Assembly: GCF_020567705.1 (NCBI RefSeq)
Contig: NZ_JAJDJU010000001.1
Location: forward strand, 124,001 to 188,000
Direction of reading: 5' to 3'
DNA length: 64,000 nt
DNA from: Acidocella sp. KAb 2-4
Lineage (GTDB): Bacteria; Pseudomonadota; Alphaproteobacteria; Acetobacterales; Acetobacteraceae
In this document: positions 17,538-25,219 of the stretch, piece by piece
How the letters are laid out: every line of letters starts with the position of its first letter
How positions within the stretch are numbered: the stretch's first letter is position 1
Notes under the pieces: model-generated
Databases searched by the model: none
Seen by the model: only the letters and a program-made list of their open reading frames with translations
What the model was told of the DNA's origin: nothing
Program-made: the position numbers and the translations under genes

Positions 17538-18514
17538 GACCTGTGCAACTGCGTGAGCGCCGTGACGACCGCGGCGCGTTTGTCGAGGTTGAGGCCGATC
17601 ACCTCGCGCTCCAATTTGCCGAATTCCTGCCAGAGCGTGACTTCGGCGGCAAGATTGCCCCCCTGCCCGGCCCGCGCGGCCGCGCGGGTGCGCGCCGCCA
17701 GCCGCCCGCGCAGCAGGGAGAAAAAGGTCTCGAACTTGTCCGCGCCGTCCACGGTGCGGGCCACGTTATCGGCGATGGCCTGCGCGCGCGCGGCCGGCAC
17801 CGGGGCGGCGAGCGCTTCGTCCACCAGTTCAGCCAGGGCGATGCCGCCCTCCGCCGCCAAGGTGAGCGCGGTGCCGACGCTGCCCTCGGCCAGCTCCACC
17901 AGGCGCTCGCGCGCGGCGAAATCCAGTTCCGGCACATAATCCTTGAGCAGCGCGTGCATCTCGGTTTCGTCCAGCGGGGCCATAGGCAGCAGCCGGCAGC
18001 GGCTGCGGATGGTGGGTAGCAGCCGCCCCGGGGCCGAGGTGGTGAGCAGCAGGATCGCGCGCGGCGGCGGCTCTTCCAGCAGTTTCAGCAGCGCGTTGGC
18101 GGCGTTGGTGTTCATGTCCTCGGCGCCGTCGATGACCACCACGCGCCAGCCGCCCTCCGCCGGGGTGAGGCGCATGAAGGCGCTGGCCTCCTGGATGGTG
18201 GCGATGACGATCTCGCTTTGCAGCTTCTCGGTCTTGGCGTTGATCCGGCGCTCGACGGTGAACAAATCGGGATGCGTGCCGGCGGCGACACGGCGGAACA
18301 CCGGCGAGGTCTCAGGCAGGAACAGATCGGGGTTTTCGTCGCCGGCCAGCAGCCAGCGGGCGAAGCGGTAGGCCAGCGTCGCCTTGCCGATGCCCGGCGG
18401 CCCGGCGAGCAGCCAGCCATGATGCAGCCGGCCCGAGATGGCGGCGTGGTAGAGAGCGTTCACCGCCCCCTCATGCCCGCGCAGCAGGGCGTTGGCGCGC
18501 GGCTCGTGCGGCAT
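17534..18514 (-). CDS. holB: DNA polymerase III subunit delta'
   Basis: This 326-residue AAA+ clamp-loader subunit helps open the sliding clamp at primer-template junctions. It has a Walker A-like GPPGIGKATLAYRF (about residues 38-51), VVVIDGAEDMNTNAANALLKLLEEPP near 128 and a sensor 1 region TTSAPGRLLPTIRSRC near 157. The stretch that carries the Cys4 zinc module in E. coli HolB (before AGTHPDLF, residues 78-85) has no cysteines here, as I recall for other alphaproteobacteria. It sits between tmk (one-base overlap) and metG (four-base overlap), the classic tmk-holB pairing. Confidence 0.95.
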   Translation of the reverse strand: MPHEPRANALLRGHEGAVNALYHAAISGRLHHGWLLAGPPGIGKATLAYRFARWLLAGDENPDLFLPETSPVFRRVAAGTHPDLFTVERRINAKTEKLQSEIVIATIQEASAFMRLTPAEGGWRVVVIDGAEDMNTNAANALLKLLEEPPPRAILLLTTSAPGRLLPTIRSRCRLLPMAPLDETEMHALLKDYVPELDFAARERLVELAEGSVGTALTLAAEGGIALAELVDEALAAPVPAARAQAIADNVARTVDGADKFETFFSLLRGRLAARTRAAARAGQGGNLAAEVTLWQEFGKLEREVIGLNLDKRAAVVTALTQLHRS

Positions 18515-19140
18515 CAGCGCCCAGCCCGCGCGCGGATGAGCGCGCGCAGCCGCGCCGCCAGGGCCTCGGGCGGCAAGGTGGCGTCCACCCGCACGCAGCG
18601 TTGCGGCTCGCGCGCGGCGATGTCGTCGAACCCCGCCATCACCCGCGCGGTGAAATCCTCGCCCATCTGTTCATAGCGGTCCGACGCCCCGGCGCGGGCG
18701 GTCAGCCGGGCGGCGGCGGTGGCGGCGGGGAGTTCGAGGAAGAAGCTGAGATCGGGCGGCAGGCCGATCAGCTCGATCAGCCGCTCCACGGCGGCGCGCG
18801 GCACGCCCTGGCCATAGGCCTGATAAGCCATGGTGGAATCGTAATAGCGGTCGCAGATCACGATGGCGCCGCGCGCCAGGGCGGGGCGCAGCACGGTCTC
18901 CACATGGTCGGCGCGGGCGGCGAAATGCAGCATGGTCTGCGCCAGCGGGTGCAGCGGCGTGTCGGTGGTCAGCAGCAGGGCCCGCACCGCCTCGGCCCCC
19001 TTGGTGCCGCCAGGCTCGCGCGTGGCCAAAACCTCACGCCCTTCATCCCGCAGCAGCGCGGCCAGGGCGGCGGCGGCGGTGGATTTGCCCGCTCCTTCCC
19101 CGCCCTCCAGCGTCACGAAAAACCCGGGATATTGGCTCAT
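18514..19140 (-). CDS. tmk: Thymidylate kinase
   Basis: This enzyme phosphorylates dTMP to dTDP. The 208-residue protein shows the P-loop LEGGEGAGKST (about residues 12-22), the DR(Y) motif CDRYYDSTMAYQAYGQG near 97 and a basic C-terminal domain. REPGGTKGAEAVR corresponds to the dTMP-binding region. It overlaps rlpA upstream by four bases (ATGA) and holB downstream by one base. Confidence 0.96.
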   Translation of the reverse strand: MSQYPGFFVTLEGGEGAGKSTAAAALAALLRDEGREVLATREPGGTKGAEAVRALLLTTDTPLHPLAQTMLHFAARADHVETVLRPALARGAIVICDRYYDSTMAYQAYGQGVPRAAVERLIELIGLPPDLSFFLELPAATAAARLTARAGASDRYEQMGEDFTARVMAGFDDIAAREPQRCVRVDATLPPEALAARLRALIRARAGR

Positions 19141-19997
19141 CTGACGATGATTTCCGGATCGGTGATCCCGGCCTGGAGCATCTGCTGCAAGGCGGCGTCG
19201 GCATCGGCCACGGTGTGGTAGGGCCCGGCATTCACTGCCCAGAGCGGCCGGTCGCCACCCGTGACCGGCACCACGCGTGTGGGCATGGCGGGTAGTTTCG
19301 CCATGGTGCGGTAGGCGTCATCCTCGCTGCCAAAGCCGGGGATTTGCACCCAGAGCGGCCCCGGCGAGGGTGGAACCTTCGTGATCGCGCCCGAAAGCGT
19401 GACGCCCTGATTCAGCTCGCCCCCGCCGCCGCTCGGGCTGAGTTGCTGCACCGCGCCGCTGGCCCCGCCCCCCGGCGCGCCGAGCGATTGCGCGGTGATC
19501 CCCGCTACCGGCGCGGCGGTGAGCTTGGGCACGGCGCCCAGTGAGCTTTGCAGCGCCATGCTGTTGGTCTGGTCCAGCTTGACCTCGACCTCGACAATGC
19601 CACCCGCGGGGAAGCCCAGCATCCGCGCCACGCGCGGGGTGACGGCGAGCACCCGGCCGGGCTGCATCGGGCCGCGGTCATTCACCCGCACCTGCATCGA
19701 AAGCCCGTTCACCAAATTGGTGACGGTGACGATGCAGGGCAGTTGCAAAACCGGCGAGGCGGCGGCTAGCGCATTGGGGTCGTAGCTCTCATTATCGGCG
19801 GTATAGGGGCCGGCATTGGAGAGCACGGTGGCGAGGCCGGTGGCGTCGTAATCGTTGTAATCCTGCGGATATTGCCACTCGCCGCCGGCCTGATAGGGCT
19901 GGCCCACGGTGAATTTGGCCCCGCCGGGCGGCGGCGGCGCGACATGCGTGCAGCTGGCGAGAATCGCGAACAGGCCGAGGACAAAGCGGTTGATCAT
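19137..19997 (-). CDS. rlpA: RlpA-family septal-ring lipoprotein with SPOR domain
   Basis: This 286-residue predicted lipoprotein has an N-terminal hydrophobic segment ending in the lipobox-like ILASC (Cys16). A double-psi beta-barrel domain follows (TNLVNGLSMQVRVNDRGPMQPGR, about residues 50-145). After a Gly/Pro/Ser linker, the C-terminal ~75 residues look like a peptidoglycan-binding SPOR domain (LWVQIPGFGSEDDAYRTMAKL ... AVNAGPYHTVADADAALQQM). RlpA cleaves denuded glycan strands at the septum in Pseudomonas. The barrel keeps the conserved Asp107 but has Ser81 where I expect the AAH histidine, so activity is uncertain. The ATG overlaps the mltB stop in ATGA, linking two cell-wall genes. 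Confidence 0.85.
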   Translation of the reverse strand: MINRFVLGLFAILASCTHVAPPPPGGAKFTVGQPYQAGGEWQYPQDYNDYDATGLATVLSNAGPYTADNESYDPNALAAASPVLQLPCIVTVTNLVNGLSMQVRVNDRGPMQPGRVLAVTPRVARMLGFPAGGIVEVEVKLDQTNSMALQSSLGAVPKLTAAPVAGITAQSLGAPGGGASGAVQQLSPSGGGGELNQGVTLSGAITKVPPSPGPLWVQIPGFGSEDDAYRTMAKLPAMPTRVVPVTGGDRPLWAVNAGPYHTVADADAALQQMLQAGITDPEIIVR

Positions 19998-20956
19998 GCG
20001 GTAAGCACCATGCGCCCAAGCGCGCCGACGGCGAGGGCGTAGAAATCGGAAGGGTTGTAGCGGCGGATGACGGAGAAATTGGCATAGACCAGGAAGGCCT
20101 GGCCGCCAGGGCCGTCGGGCAGCAGCAGCGCCGCCTGGGTGGCGCCGGGCAGCGGCATGGCGCCGGGCAGGCGCTGCACGCCAAGCGCCTGCCAGTGATC
20201 CAGCGTGCGCATCGCTTGCCGCCCGGTCTGGGCGGGGTCGATGCTCGTCGGCACCAACACCGATTCGCTGGAGGGCAGCCCCGTTTGCCACCCCGCCTTG
20301 GCCAGGTAATTGCCGATCGAGGCGAGGCTGTCGGCATCCGAGTTCCAGATATCCGGCGCACCATCGCCCGCGAAGGAGACGGCGGTGGAGAGATACACGC
20401 CGGGCATGAATTGCGGCTGGCCCATGGCCCCGGCATAGGAGCCGAGCAGCCGCCCCGCCGGCGCGTCGCGGCGCGCGACGATGCGCATCGCGTCGATCGC
20501 CTGCCCGGCGAAGAATTTGCTCTGCCGGTCCCAGGCCAGGGTAGCCAGCGCGTCGATGACATGAAAGCTGCCCTGGAAGCTGCCATAGCCCGTCTCGATG
20601 CCCCAGATGCCGACCAGGGCCTCGGCCGAGACGCCGAAGCGGCTCGTCACCGCCGCCAGCAGCGGGGCGTCGGCGGCGTGCTTGGCCTGGCCGCCCGCGA
20701 TGCGCGTGGCGCTGAGCACGCGGGCCGAATAATCGGCCCAGGTCAGGGTGAATTCGGCCTGGTGCTGGTCGTGTTTCAGCACATCGGCATTCGGCGTCAG
20801 CCCCGCGGTGGTGCTATGCACGATGCCCGCCGGAATGCCTGCGGCCAGCGCCCGCGCGCGCAGCCGGGCGAGAAAAGCGGTGAAACTCTCCGCGCGCGCC
20901 GCCGGCGCGGCACAGAGCGAGAGGGACATGCCGGCAATAAAGCTGCGTCGCTGCAT
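19994..20956 (-). CDS. mltB: Lytic murein transglycosylase, MltB family
   Basis: This periplasmic enzyme cleaves the MurNAc-GlcNAc bond of peptidoglycan to form anhydro-muropeptides. It has 320 residues. The N-terminus MQRRSFIAGMSLSLCAAPAARA is a short signal peptide with a twin-arginine flavour. The catalytic block is IWGIETGYGSFQGSF (Glu near residue 128), followed by SYAGAMGQPQFMPGVYL and the late DSLASIGNYLAKAGWQTG characteristic of MltB. An upstream in-frame TTG at 20992 exists, but the ATG at 20956 gives the better export signal. It heads the seven-gene chain. Confidence 0.9.
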   Translation of the reverse strand: MQRRSFIAGMSLSLCAAPAARAESFTAFLARLRARALAAGIPAGIVHSTTAGLTPNADVLKHDQHQAEFTLTWADYSARVLSATRIAGGQAKHAADAPLLAAVTSRFGVSAEALVGIWGIETGYGSFQGSFHVIDALATLAWDRQSKFFAGQAIDAMRIVARRDAPAGRLLGSYAGAMGQPQFMPGVYLSTAVSFAGDGAPDIWNSDADSLASIGNYLAKAGWQTGLPSSESVLVPTSIDPAQTGRQAMRTLDHWQALGVQRLPGAMPLPGATQAALLLPDGPGGQAFLVYANFSVIRRYNPSDFYALAVGALGRMVLTA

Positions 20957-21048
20957 GGCCGGACCATGCCATGCCAAACTGCCGCGCCGCAACAGCGCGG
21001 CGGCGATATCTGCTGGCGGCGCGGCGGATGGGGCTTTATGCTGCTTGC

Positions 21049-21504
21049 ATGGGATTTTGGCGAGAGAAGCCGCTCAGCGCGATGAGCCGCGAAGAATGGG
21101 AGTCGCTCTGCGATGGCTGCGGGCGCTGCTGCCTGCACAAGCTGCGCGATGACGACACCGGCGAGATCGAGTTCACCGATGTCGCCTGCCGGTTGCTGGA
21201 TGTGCGCACCGCGCGCTGCAAGGATTACGCGAATCGCCGCCGCAAGGTGCCGGATTGCGTACAGCTCACCCCGGAAACATTGGATCAGATCGACTGGTTG
21301 CCGCCAAGCTGCGCCTACCGGCTGCTGCGCGAGGGCAAGGAACTGCCGCCCTGGCACCCGCTGCGCTCGGGCACGGCGGAGAGCGTGATCGAGGCCGGGG
21401 CCTCGGTCGCCGGGCGTTGCATCAGCGAGCGCGAGGCCGGTCCGCTGGAGCACCATCTGGTGGACTGGCCGGGCCGGATGCCGCGACGGCGGCGCAAGGC
21501 GTGA
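21049..21504 (+). CDS. YcgN-family cysteine-cluster protein (DUF1284/UPF0260 type)
   Basis: This 151-residue protein matches the widespread YcgN family. It begins MGFWREKPLSAMSREEWESLCDGCGRCC, with three cysteines in CDGCGRCC, then VACRLLDVRTARCKDYANR and VPDCVQLTPETL. The cysteine pattern (CxxCxxCC ... C ... C ... C) is that of the zinc- or iron-cluster-binding YkgJ/YcgN group; the biochemical role is not established. It is divergent from mltB across about 90 bp. Its TGA overlaps the GTG of the next gene, so the two are probably coupled. Confidence 0.9.
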   Translation: MGFWREKPLSAMSREEWESLCDGCGRCCLHKLRDDDTGEIEFTDVACRLLDVRTARCKDYANRRRKVPDCVQLTPETLDQIDWLPPSCAYRLLREGKELPPWHPLRSGTAESVIEAGASVAGRCISEREAGPLEHHLVDWPGRMPRRRRKA

Positions 21505-22208
21505 GCGCCGGGGAGCTGCCGTCCGAGCTGGTGCCGGTGCAAGGCGCACTCACCACCGTGGCGTTCCGGCGCTCGGCGCGGGCCAAGCGGATTTCGCTGC
21601 GCATCGACCTCGCCGCGGGCGGGATTCTCATCACCCTGCCGATGCGCTCCTCGCGCCGGGCTGGCTTGGCGCTGCTGGAGCAGCACCAGGGCTGGGCGGC
21701 AGAGAAGCTGGCCGCCCTGCCCCGTGCCCTGCGCCTCGCGCCGGGGGCACGGGTGCCGGTGCATGGCGAGCCGTACCTCATCGTGCATGAGCCGGGCGCG
21801 CGGGGCGGGGCATGGCTGGAGCCGGGGCGGATCGTCGTGACCGGCGACGCGGCGTTTCTGCCGCGCCGGGTGGCGGATTGCCTGAAGCAGCTCGCCCGGC
21901 GGCATCTGGCCGCGATCACGGCGGAGAAGGCCCAGGCGGCGGCGCTGAAGCCGAAGGCGGTGCGGATCAAGGACACGCGCAGCCGCTGGGGCTCCTGCGC
22001 GCCAGATGGCACGCTGGCCTTCTGCTGGCGGCTGATCTGCGCGCCGGATTTCGTGCAGGATTACGTGGTGGCGCACGAGATCGCGCATCTGCGGCACATG
22101 AATCACGGCCCGCAATTCTGGGCGCTCACCGAGCGCCTCACCCCGCACCGCGACGCCGCCGCCGACTGGCTCAACCGCAACGGCGCGGAGCTGCTGCGGA
22201 TCGGTTAA
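21501..22208 (+). CDS. YgjP-like M48 metallopeptidase-domain protein
   Basis: This 235-residue member of the YgjP/DUF45 (SprT-like) family has the zinc-protease signature VVAHEIAHLRHMNHGPQFW (HExxH near residue 194, with a third His in the second helix). The upstream family block IKDTRSRWGSCAPDGTLAFCWRLICAP is also present. The N-terminal half carries the RSARAKRISLRID and AEKLAALP features of the family. The GTG start overlaps the stop of the YcgN-like gene (GTGA). Substrates of bacterial YgjP are unknown. It lies convergent to yeiH, with a four-base overlap of stop codons inside a hairpin. Confidence 0.88.
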   Translation: MSAGELPSELVPVQGALTTVAFRRSARAKRISLRIDLAAGGILITLPMRSSRRAGLALLEQHQGWAAEKLAALPRALRLAPGARVPVHGEPYLIVHEPGARGGAWLEPGRIVVTGDAAFLPRRVADCLKQLARRHLAAITAEKAQAAALKPKAVRIKDTRSRWGSCAPDGTLAFCWRLICAPDFVQDYVVAHEIAHLRHMNHGPQFWALTERLTPHRDAAADWLNRNGAELLRIG

Positions 22209-22221
22209 GCAATCCGCAGCA
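22192..22221. terminator. Hairpin enclosing convergent stop codons of ygjP-like gene and yeiH
   Basis: Ten-base arms TGCTGCGGAT (22192-22201) and ATCCGCAGCA (22212-22221) are perfectly complementary, with a ten-base loop that holds both stop codons (TAA 22206-22208 plus strand; 22205-22207 minus strand). There is no downstream T-run, so a role in transcript-end stability or in Rho-dependent termination is as likely as intrinsic termination. Confidence 0.4.
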
Positions 22222-23239
22222 CCCGGATCAGCACCAGGCTGATTCCGACCAGGACCAGCAGCGAGAGGGTGACGGCAGCGGTGACGCGCGGCCCCGCCAT
22301 GGCGACGCTGCGCACATCCACCCCCAGGCCGAGCGCGGCCATCGATACCGTGGTGAGCAGCGAGGCGGTGGTTTTGAGCGGGCCAAGGGCGATGGCCGGG
22401 ACCAGCCCAGCCGAGCGGGCGCCGAGCAGCGCCAGGAAGGCGAGAATGAACCAGGGGAGCAGATGTTTCAGCGGCGGCAAGCCCCGCGCCGGATGGCTGT
22501 CCGCGCCCGCCATCCCGCGATCCTGCCGGGCGGCCATCAGCCCCAGCACCGCCACCACCGGCCCGAGCATGAGCACGCGCACGAGCTTCACCACGGTGCC
22601 GACCTGATTGGCCAACGCGCCGATCGGCAGCGTGGCCGCGAGCACCTGCGGCACGGCGTAAACCGTCAGCCCGGCCAGCACGCCATATTGCGTCAGGCTC
22701 AGCAGCAGTACCGGCACCAGCAGCGGTAGCAGCAGCACCGTCACCACGCCGAGCACGGCGGTGAAGGCGATGGAGGACGCGACATCCGCCGCATCGGCGC
22801 CGATGACCGGCGCGACCGCGGCAATGGCGGAATTGCCGCAAATGGAATTGCCGCACGCCACCAGCAGTGACAGGCGGGGCGGCAAGCGCAACGTGCGGCA
22901 GATGAAATAGCTGGCGAAGATGGACAACCCCACCGCCCCCACGATGCCCGCCAGCAATTGCGGCCCCAAGGCTAGCACGGTGCGCACGCTCACCGCCGCG
23001 CCGAGCAGCGCCACCGCGACTTCGAGCAGGGTCTTGGCGCTGAAACGTATCCCAGACTGCCAGAGATGGCCCGGAGTCCAGGCCGCCCGCACGGCCAGCC
23101 CCACCAAGATCGCCAGCACCAGGGCTTCAAGCCAAGTCTGGCCGAAGAGCCGGTGCTCCAGCGCCTGCAAAAAAGTGGCAAGGCCGGAGACCACGATGCA
23201 GAGAACCATACCGGGGAAGATGTTTCTGTAATGAAGCAT
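22205..23239 (-). CDS. yeiH: YeiH-family putative sulfate exporter
   Basis: This is a 344-residue polytopic membrane protein (about ten segments) of the YeiH/UPF0324 family. Recognisable blocks are RFSAKTLLEVAVALLGAAVS, LPPRLSLLVACGNSICGNSAIAAVAPVIGADAADVASSIAFTAV (the conserved GNSICGNSAI) and KLVRVLMLGPVV. Family members are annotated as putative sulfate or sulfonate exporters, often beside a LysR regulator; none is adjacent here. The ATG at 23239 lacks a clear Shine-Dalgarno sequence. It is preceded by an AT-rich 68-bp gap holding a candidate promoter. Confidence 0.9.
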   Translation of the reverse strand: MLHYRNIFPGMVLCIVVSGLATFLQALEHRLFGQTWLEALVLAILVGLAVRAAWTPGHLWQSGIRFSAKTLLEVAVALLGAAVSVRTVLALGPQLLAGIVGAVGLSIFASYFICRTLRLPPRLSLLVACGNSICGNSAIAAVAPVIGADAADVASSIAFTAVLGVVTVLLLPLLVPVLLLSLTQYGVLAGLTVYAVPQVLAATLPIGALANQVGTVVKLVRVLMLGPVVAVLGLMAARQDRGMAGADSHPARGLPPLKHLLPWFILAFLALLGARSAGLVPAIALGPLKTTASLLTTVSMAALGLGVDVRSVAMAGPRVTAAVTLSLLVLVGISLVLIRVLRIA

Positions 23240-23276
23240 GACGAGGACATAATTTCCCTCGCCAATAATTAAAAAC

Positions 23277-23305
23277 AGAATATTTTAGTTAAACCAATAG
23301 ACCAA
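23277..23305 (-). promoter_or_regulatory. Candidate sigma-70-type promoter for yeiH
   Basis: On the minus strand TTGGTC (23305-23300) and TATTCT (23282-23277) are separated by 17 bases in an AT-rich gap between msrA and yeiH. The -35 element matches consensus only in TTG and the -10 in four positions, so the call rests mainly on spacing and base composition. The predicted transcript would start about 30 bases before the yeiH ATG. Confidence 0.3.
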
Positions 23306-23307
23306 AT

Positions 23308-23838
23308 TTATGAATCAGCCTTCAGCCTGTCGCGGAAGGCCTTGCGCAGCTTGGCGATCTTGGGCGCGATCACCGCCTGGCAATAGCCGGACCACGGGTT
23401 GCGCACGAAATAATCCTCATGCTCCGGCTCGGCTGGGTAGAATTCGACCAGCGGCGCGATCTGGGTGACGATTCGTCCCCAATGCGGGGTAAATTTTTCC
23501 ACCGCCGCCAGCGCCGCCGCCTGCTGCGCGGGCGAGGCGTAGAAGATGGCCGAGCGATATTGCGTGCCGATATCATTGCCCTGGCGGTTGAGCGTGGTGG
23601 GGTCGTGGATGGTGAAGAACACGTCGAGCAGGTCGGCATATGAGATCACCGCCGGGTCGTAGGCGATGCGCACCACCTCGGCATGGCCGGTGGTGCCGGA
23701 GCAGACCTGCTTATAGCTGGGGTTAGGCACATGCCCGCCCGCATAACCCGACTCGACCTTCGTCACGCCCTTCAACTCGTCATACGCGGCTTCCAGGCAC
23801 CAGAAGCACCCGCCCGCCAAGACCGCTGTTTCAGTCAT
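23308..23838 (-). CDS. msrA: Peptide methionine-S-sulfoxide reductase A
   Basis: MsrA (176 aa) reduces the S-epimer of methionine sulfoxide, repairing oxidised proteins. The active-site motif GGCFWCLEAAYDEL has the nucleophilic Cys11. GVTKVESGYAGGHVPNPSY and THAEVVRIAYDP-like blocks (here GTTGHAEVVRIAYDPAVISY) follow, with DVFFTIHDPTTLNRQGNDIGTQYRSAIFY further on. The 3' part has QAVIAPKIAKLRKAFRDRL. Its start overlaps the stop of the EVE-domain gene by eight bases, so the two are likely cotranscribed. Confidence 0.97.
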   Translation of the reverse strand: MTETAVLAGGCFWCLEAAYDELKGVTKVESGYAGGHVPNPSYKQVCSGTTGHAEVVRIAYDPAVISYADLLDVFFTIHDPTTLNRQGNDIGTQYRSAIFYASPAQQAAALAAVEKFTPHWGRIVTQIAPLVEFYPAEPEHEDYFVRNPWSGYCQAVIAPKIAKLRKAFRDRLKADS

Positions 23839-24247
23839 CCACCCCTCCCATCTCGCACAGCATCTGCCAGTGCTCGGCGCTCACCGGCCCCACCGAGAGG
23901 CGGGAGTATTTGAGCAGCGCCAGCTCCTTGAACCTGGGGTCGGCCTTGATCATCGCAAGGGTGACGGGGGTTTTCAGCGGCTTCACCGCCTTCATGTCCA
24001 CGCATACCCAGTCGCCGCTCTCGGCGCTCGGGTCCGGGTAGGCCTCGCGCATCACCTCGACGATGCCGACGATCTCGCGCCCGATATTGGAGTGGTAGAA
24101 GAACGCCTTATCGCCAAGGCGCATGGCGGCGAGATGCTTCTTCGCCAGATGGTTGCGCACGCCCGTCCAGGGCTCGACGCCATTTTTCACCTGCTGCTGC
24201 CAGGAGAACGCGTCGGGTTCGGATTTCACCAGCCAATATTGGGTCAT
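23831..24247 (-). CDS. EVE-domain protein
   Basis: This 138-residue protein consists of a single EVE domain: YWLVKSEPDAFSWQQ, WTGVRNHLAKKHLAAMRLGDKAFFYHS, GIVEVMREAYPDPS and LSVGPVSAEHWQML. EVE domains share the PUA/YTH-like fold and are proposed to bind modified cytosines or other modified bases; stand-alone EVE proteins are common in proteobacteria and have no settled function. The start at 24247 gives the canonical MTQYWLVKSEPD. It is divergent from ccmC across a 66-bp gap containing a 14-base palindrome. Confidence 0.92.
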   Translation of the reverse strand: MTQYWLVKSEPDAFSWQQQVKNGVEPWTGVRNHLAKKHLAAMRLGDKAFFYHSNIGREIVGIVEVMREAYPDPSAESGDWVCVDMKAVKPLKTPVTLAMIKADPRFKELALLKYSRLSVGPVSAEHWQMLCEMGGVDD

Positions 24248-24265
24248 GTAAAGAATAGTAATGCA

Positions 24266-24279
24266 AAGCCGCGCGGCTT
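24266..24279. promoter_or_regulatory. 14-base perfect palindrome in the EVE/ccmC divergent region
   Basis: AAGCCGCGCGGCTT (24266-24279) is a perfect inverted repeat lying in the 66-bp gap between the divergent EVE-domain gene and ccmC. Its position would suit an operator for either gene. It could also be a simple GC-rich hairpin in the ccmC leader. No regulator can be named. Confidence 0.3.
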
Positions 24280-24313
24280 CAAATTTCGCGCCGCATCGCC
24301 TAATACCGATATC

Positions 24314-25087
24314 ATGAACGAGAACGTCCTGAGCCGCGCCGTGCCCGCCAAAACCAGCGGCTGGCTGCATTATTTCGCCAATCCGGGGCGGTTCTTGCGG
24401 TTCGTGCAGCCGATCCTGCCCTGGGCGGCGGGGGTTTCGCTCATCCTCACCCTGGCCGGGCTGGTCTGGGGCTATCAATTCGCCCCGGCGGATTGGGAGC
24501 AGGGCGATGCCGCGCGCATCATGTATGTGCATGTGCCAGCCGCCTGGGTGGCGATGTCGGGCTATGCGATGCTGGCGGTGTGCTCGCTGTTCTCCATTGT
24601 CTGGCGCCATCCGCTGGCCGATATCGCGGCCGAGGAGATCGGCCCCATCGGCGCCGGGTTCACCTTTGTGTGCCTGGTCTCAGGCTCGCTCTGGGGCAAG
24701 CCGATGTGGGGCGCCTATTGGGTGTGGGATGCGCGGCTGACCTCGGTGCTGGTGCTGTTCTTCCTCTATCTCGGCCATATCGCGCTCATCCGCGCCTTCG
24801 ACAACAAAACCCATGGCTACCGGGCGGCGGCGATCCTGGCGCTGGCCGGGGCGATTAATTTGCCGATCATCGTGTACTCGGTGCAGTGGTGGAACACGCT
24901 GCACCAGGGTAACACCATCTCGCTCGCGGGCGGCGCCAAGATCTACATGACCATGCTCTACCCGCTGTTGATCTCCACACTGGGTTTTTATCTCAGCTTC
25001 CTCACCATGGTTTGCGCCCGCGTCGCCGCGGCGGTGTGCGAACGCAAGACGGCCTCGGCCCTGCTGGCGGCGGCGGAGCGCGGCTGA
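24314..25087 (+). CDS. ccmC: Cytochrome c maturation protein CcmC (haem handling)
   Basis: CcmC (257 aa, six membrane helices) delivers haem to CcmE at the periplasmic face of the inner membrane. The haem-presenting tryptophan-rich WWD-type segment WGKPMWGAYWVWDARLTSVLVLF lies near residues 132-154, and ARIMYVHVPAAWVAM carries the first conserved external His. A second conserved His lies in VQWWNTLHQG. ATG 24314 gives the standard length. The ccm run starts here: ccmA and ccmB, the ABC components usually upstream, are not in the window. Confidence 0.96.
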   Translation: MNENVLSRAVPAKTSGWLHYFANPGRFLRFVQPILPWAAGVSLILTLAGLVWGYQFAPADWEQGDAARIMYVHVPAAWVAMSGYAMLAVCSLFSIVWRHPLADIAAEEIGPIGAGFTFVCLVSGSLWGKPMWGAYWVWDARLTSVLVLFFLYLGHIALIRAFDNKTHGYRAAAILALAGAINLPIIVYSVQWWNTLHQGNTISLAGGAKIYMTMLYPLLISTLGFYLSFLTMVCARVAAAVCERKTASALLAAAERG

Positions 25088-25218
25088 TGCAGAACACCTG
25101 GCCCTATATCAACGGCGCCTATGGCGTCACCACGATCTTCCTCGTGGCGGCGGCGTGGCTGACATTTGCGCGCTACCGCCGCGCCCTCGCCCGGCTGCGC
25201 CAGGCGGAAACGCAGTAA
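25087..25218 (+). CDS. ccmD: Cytochrome c maturation protein CcmD
   Basis: This 43-residue protein has a single membrane helix (YGVTTIFLVAAAWLTFARY) and an arginine-rich cytoplasmic end (RYRRALARLRQAE). Length, topology and place between ccmC and ccmE identify CcmD, which helps release haem-loaded CcmE from CcmC. The ATG overlaps the ccmC TGA by one base (TGATG). Confidence 0.88.
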   Translation: MQNTWPYINGAYGVTTIFLVAAAWLTFARYRRALARLRQAETQ

Positions 25219-25219
25219 C

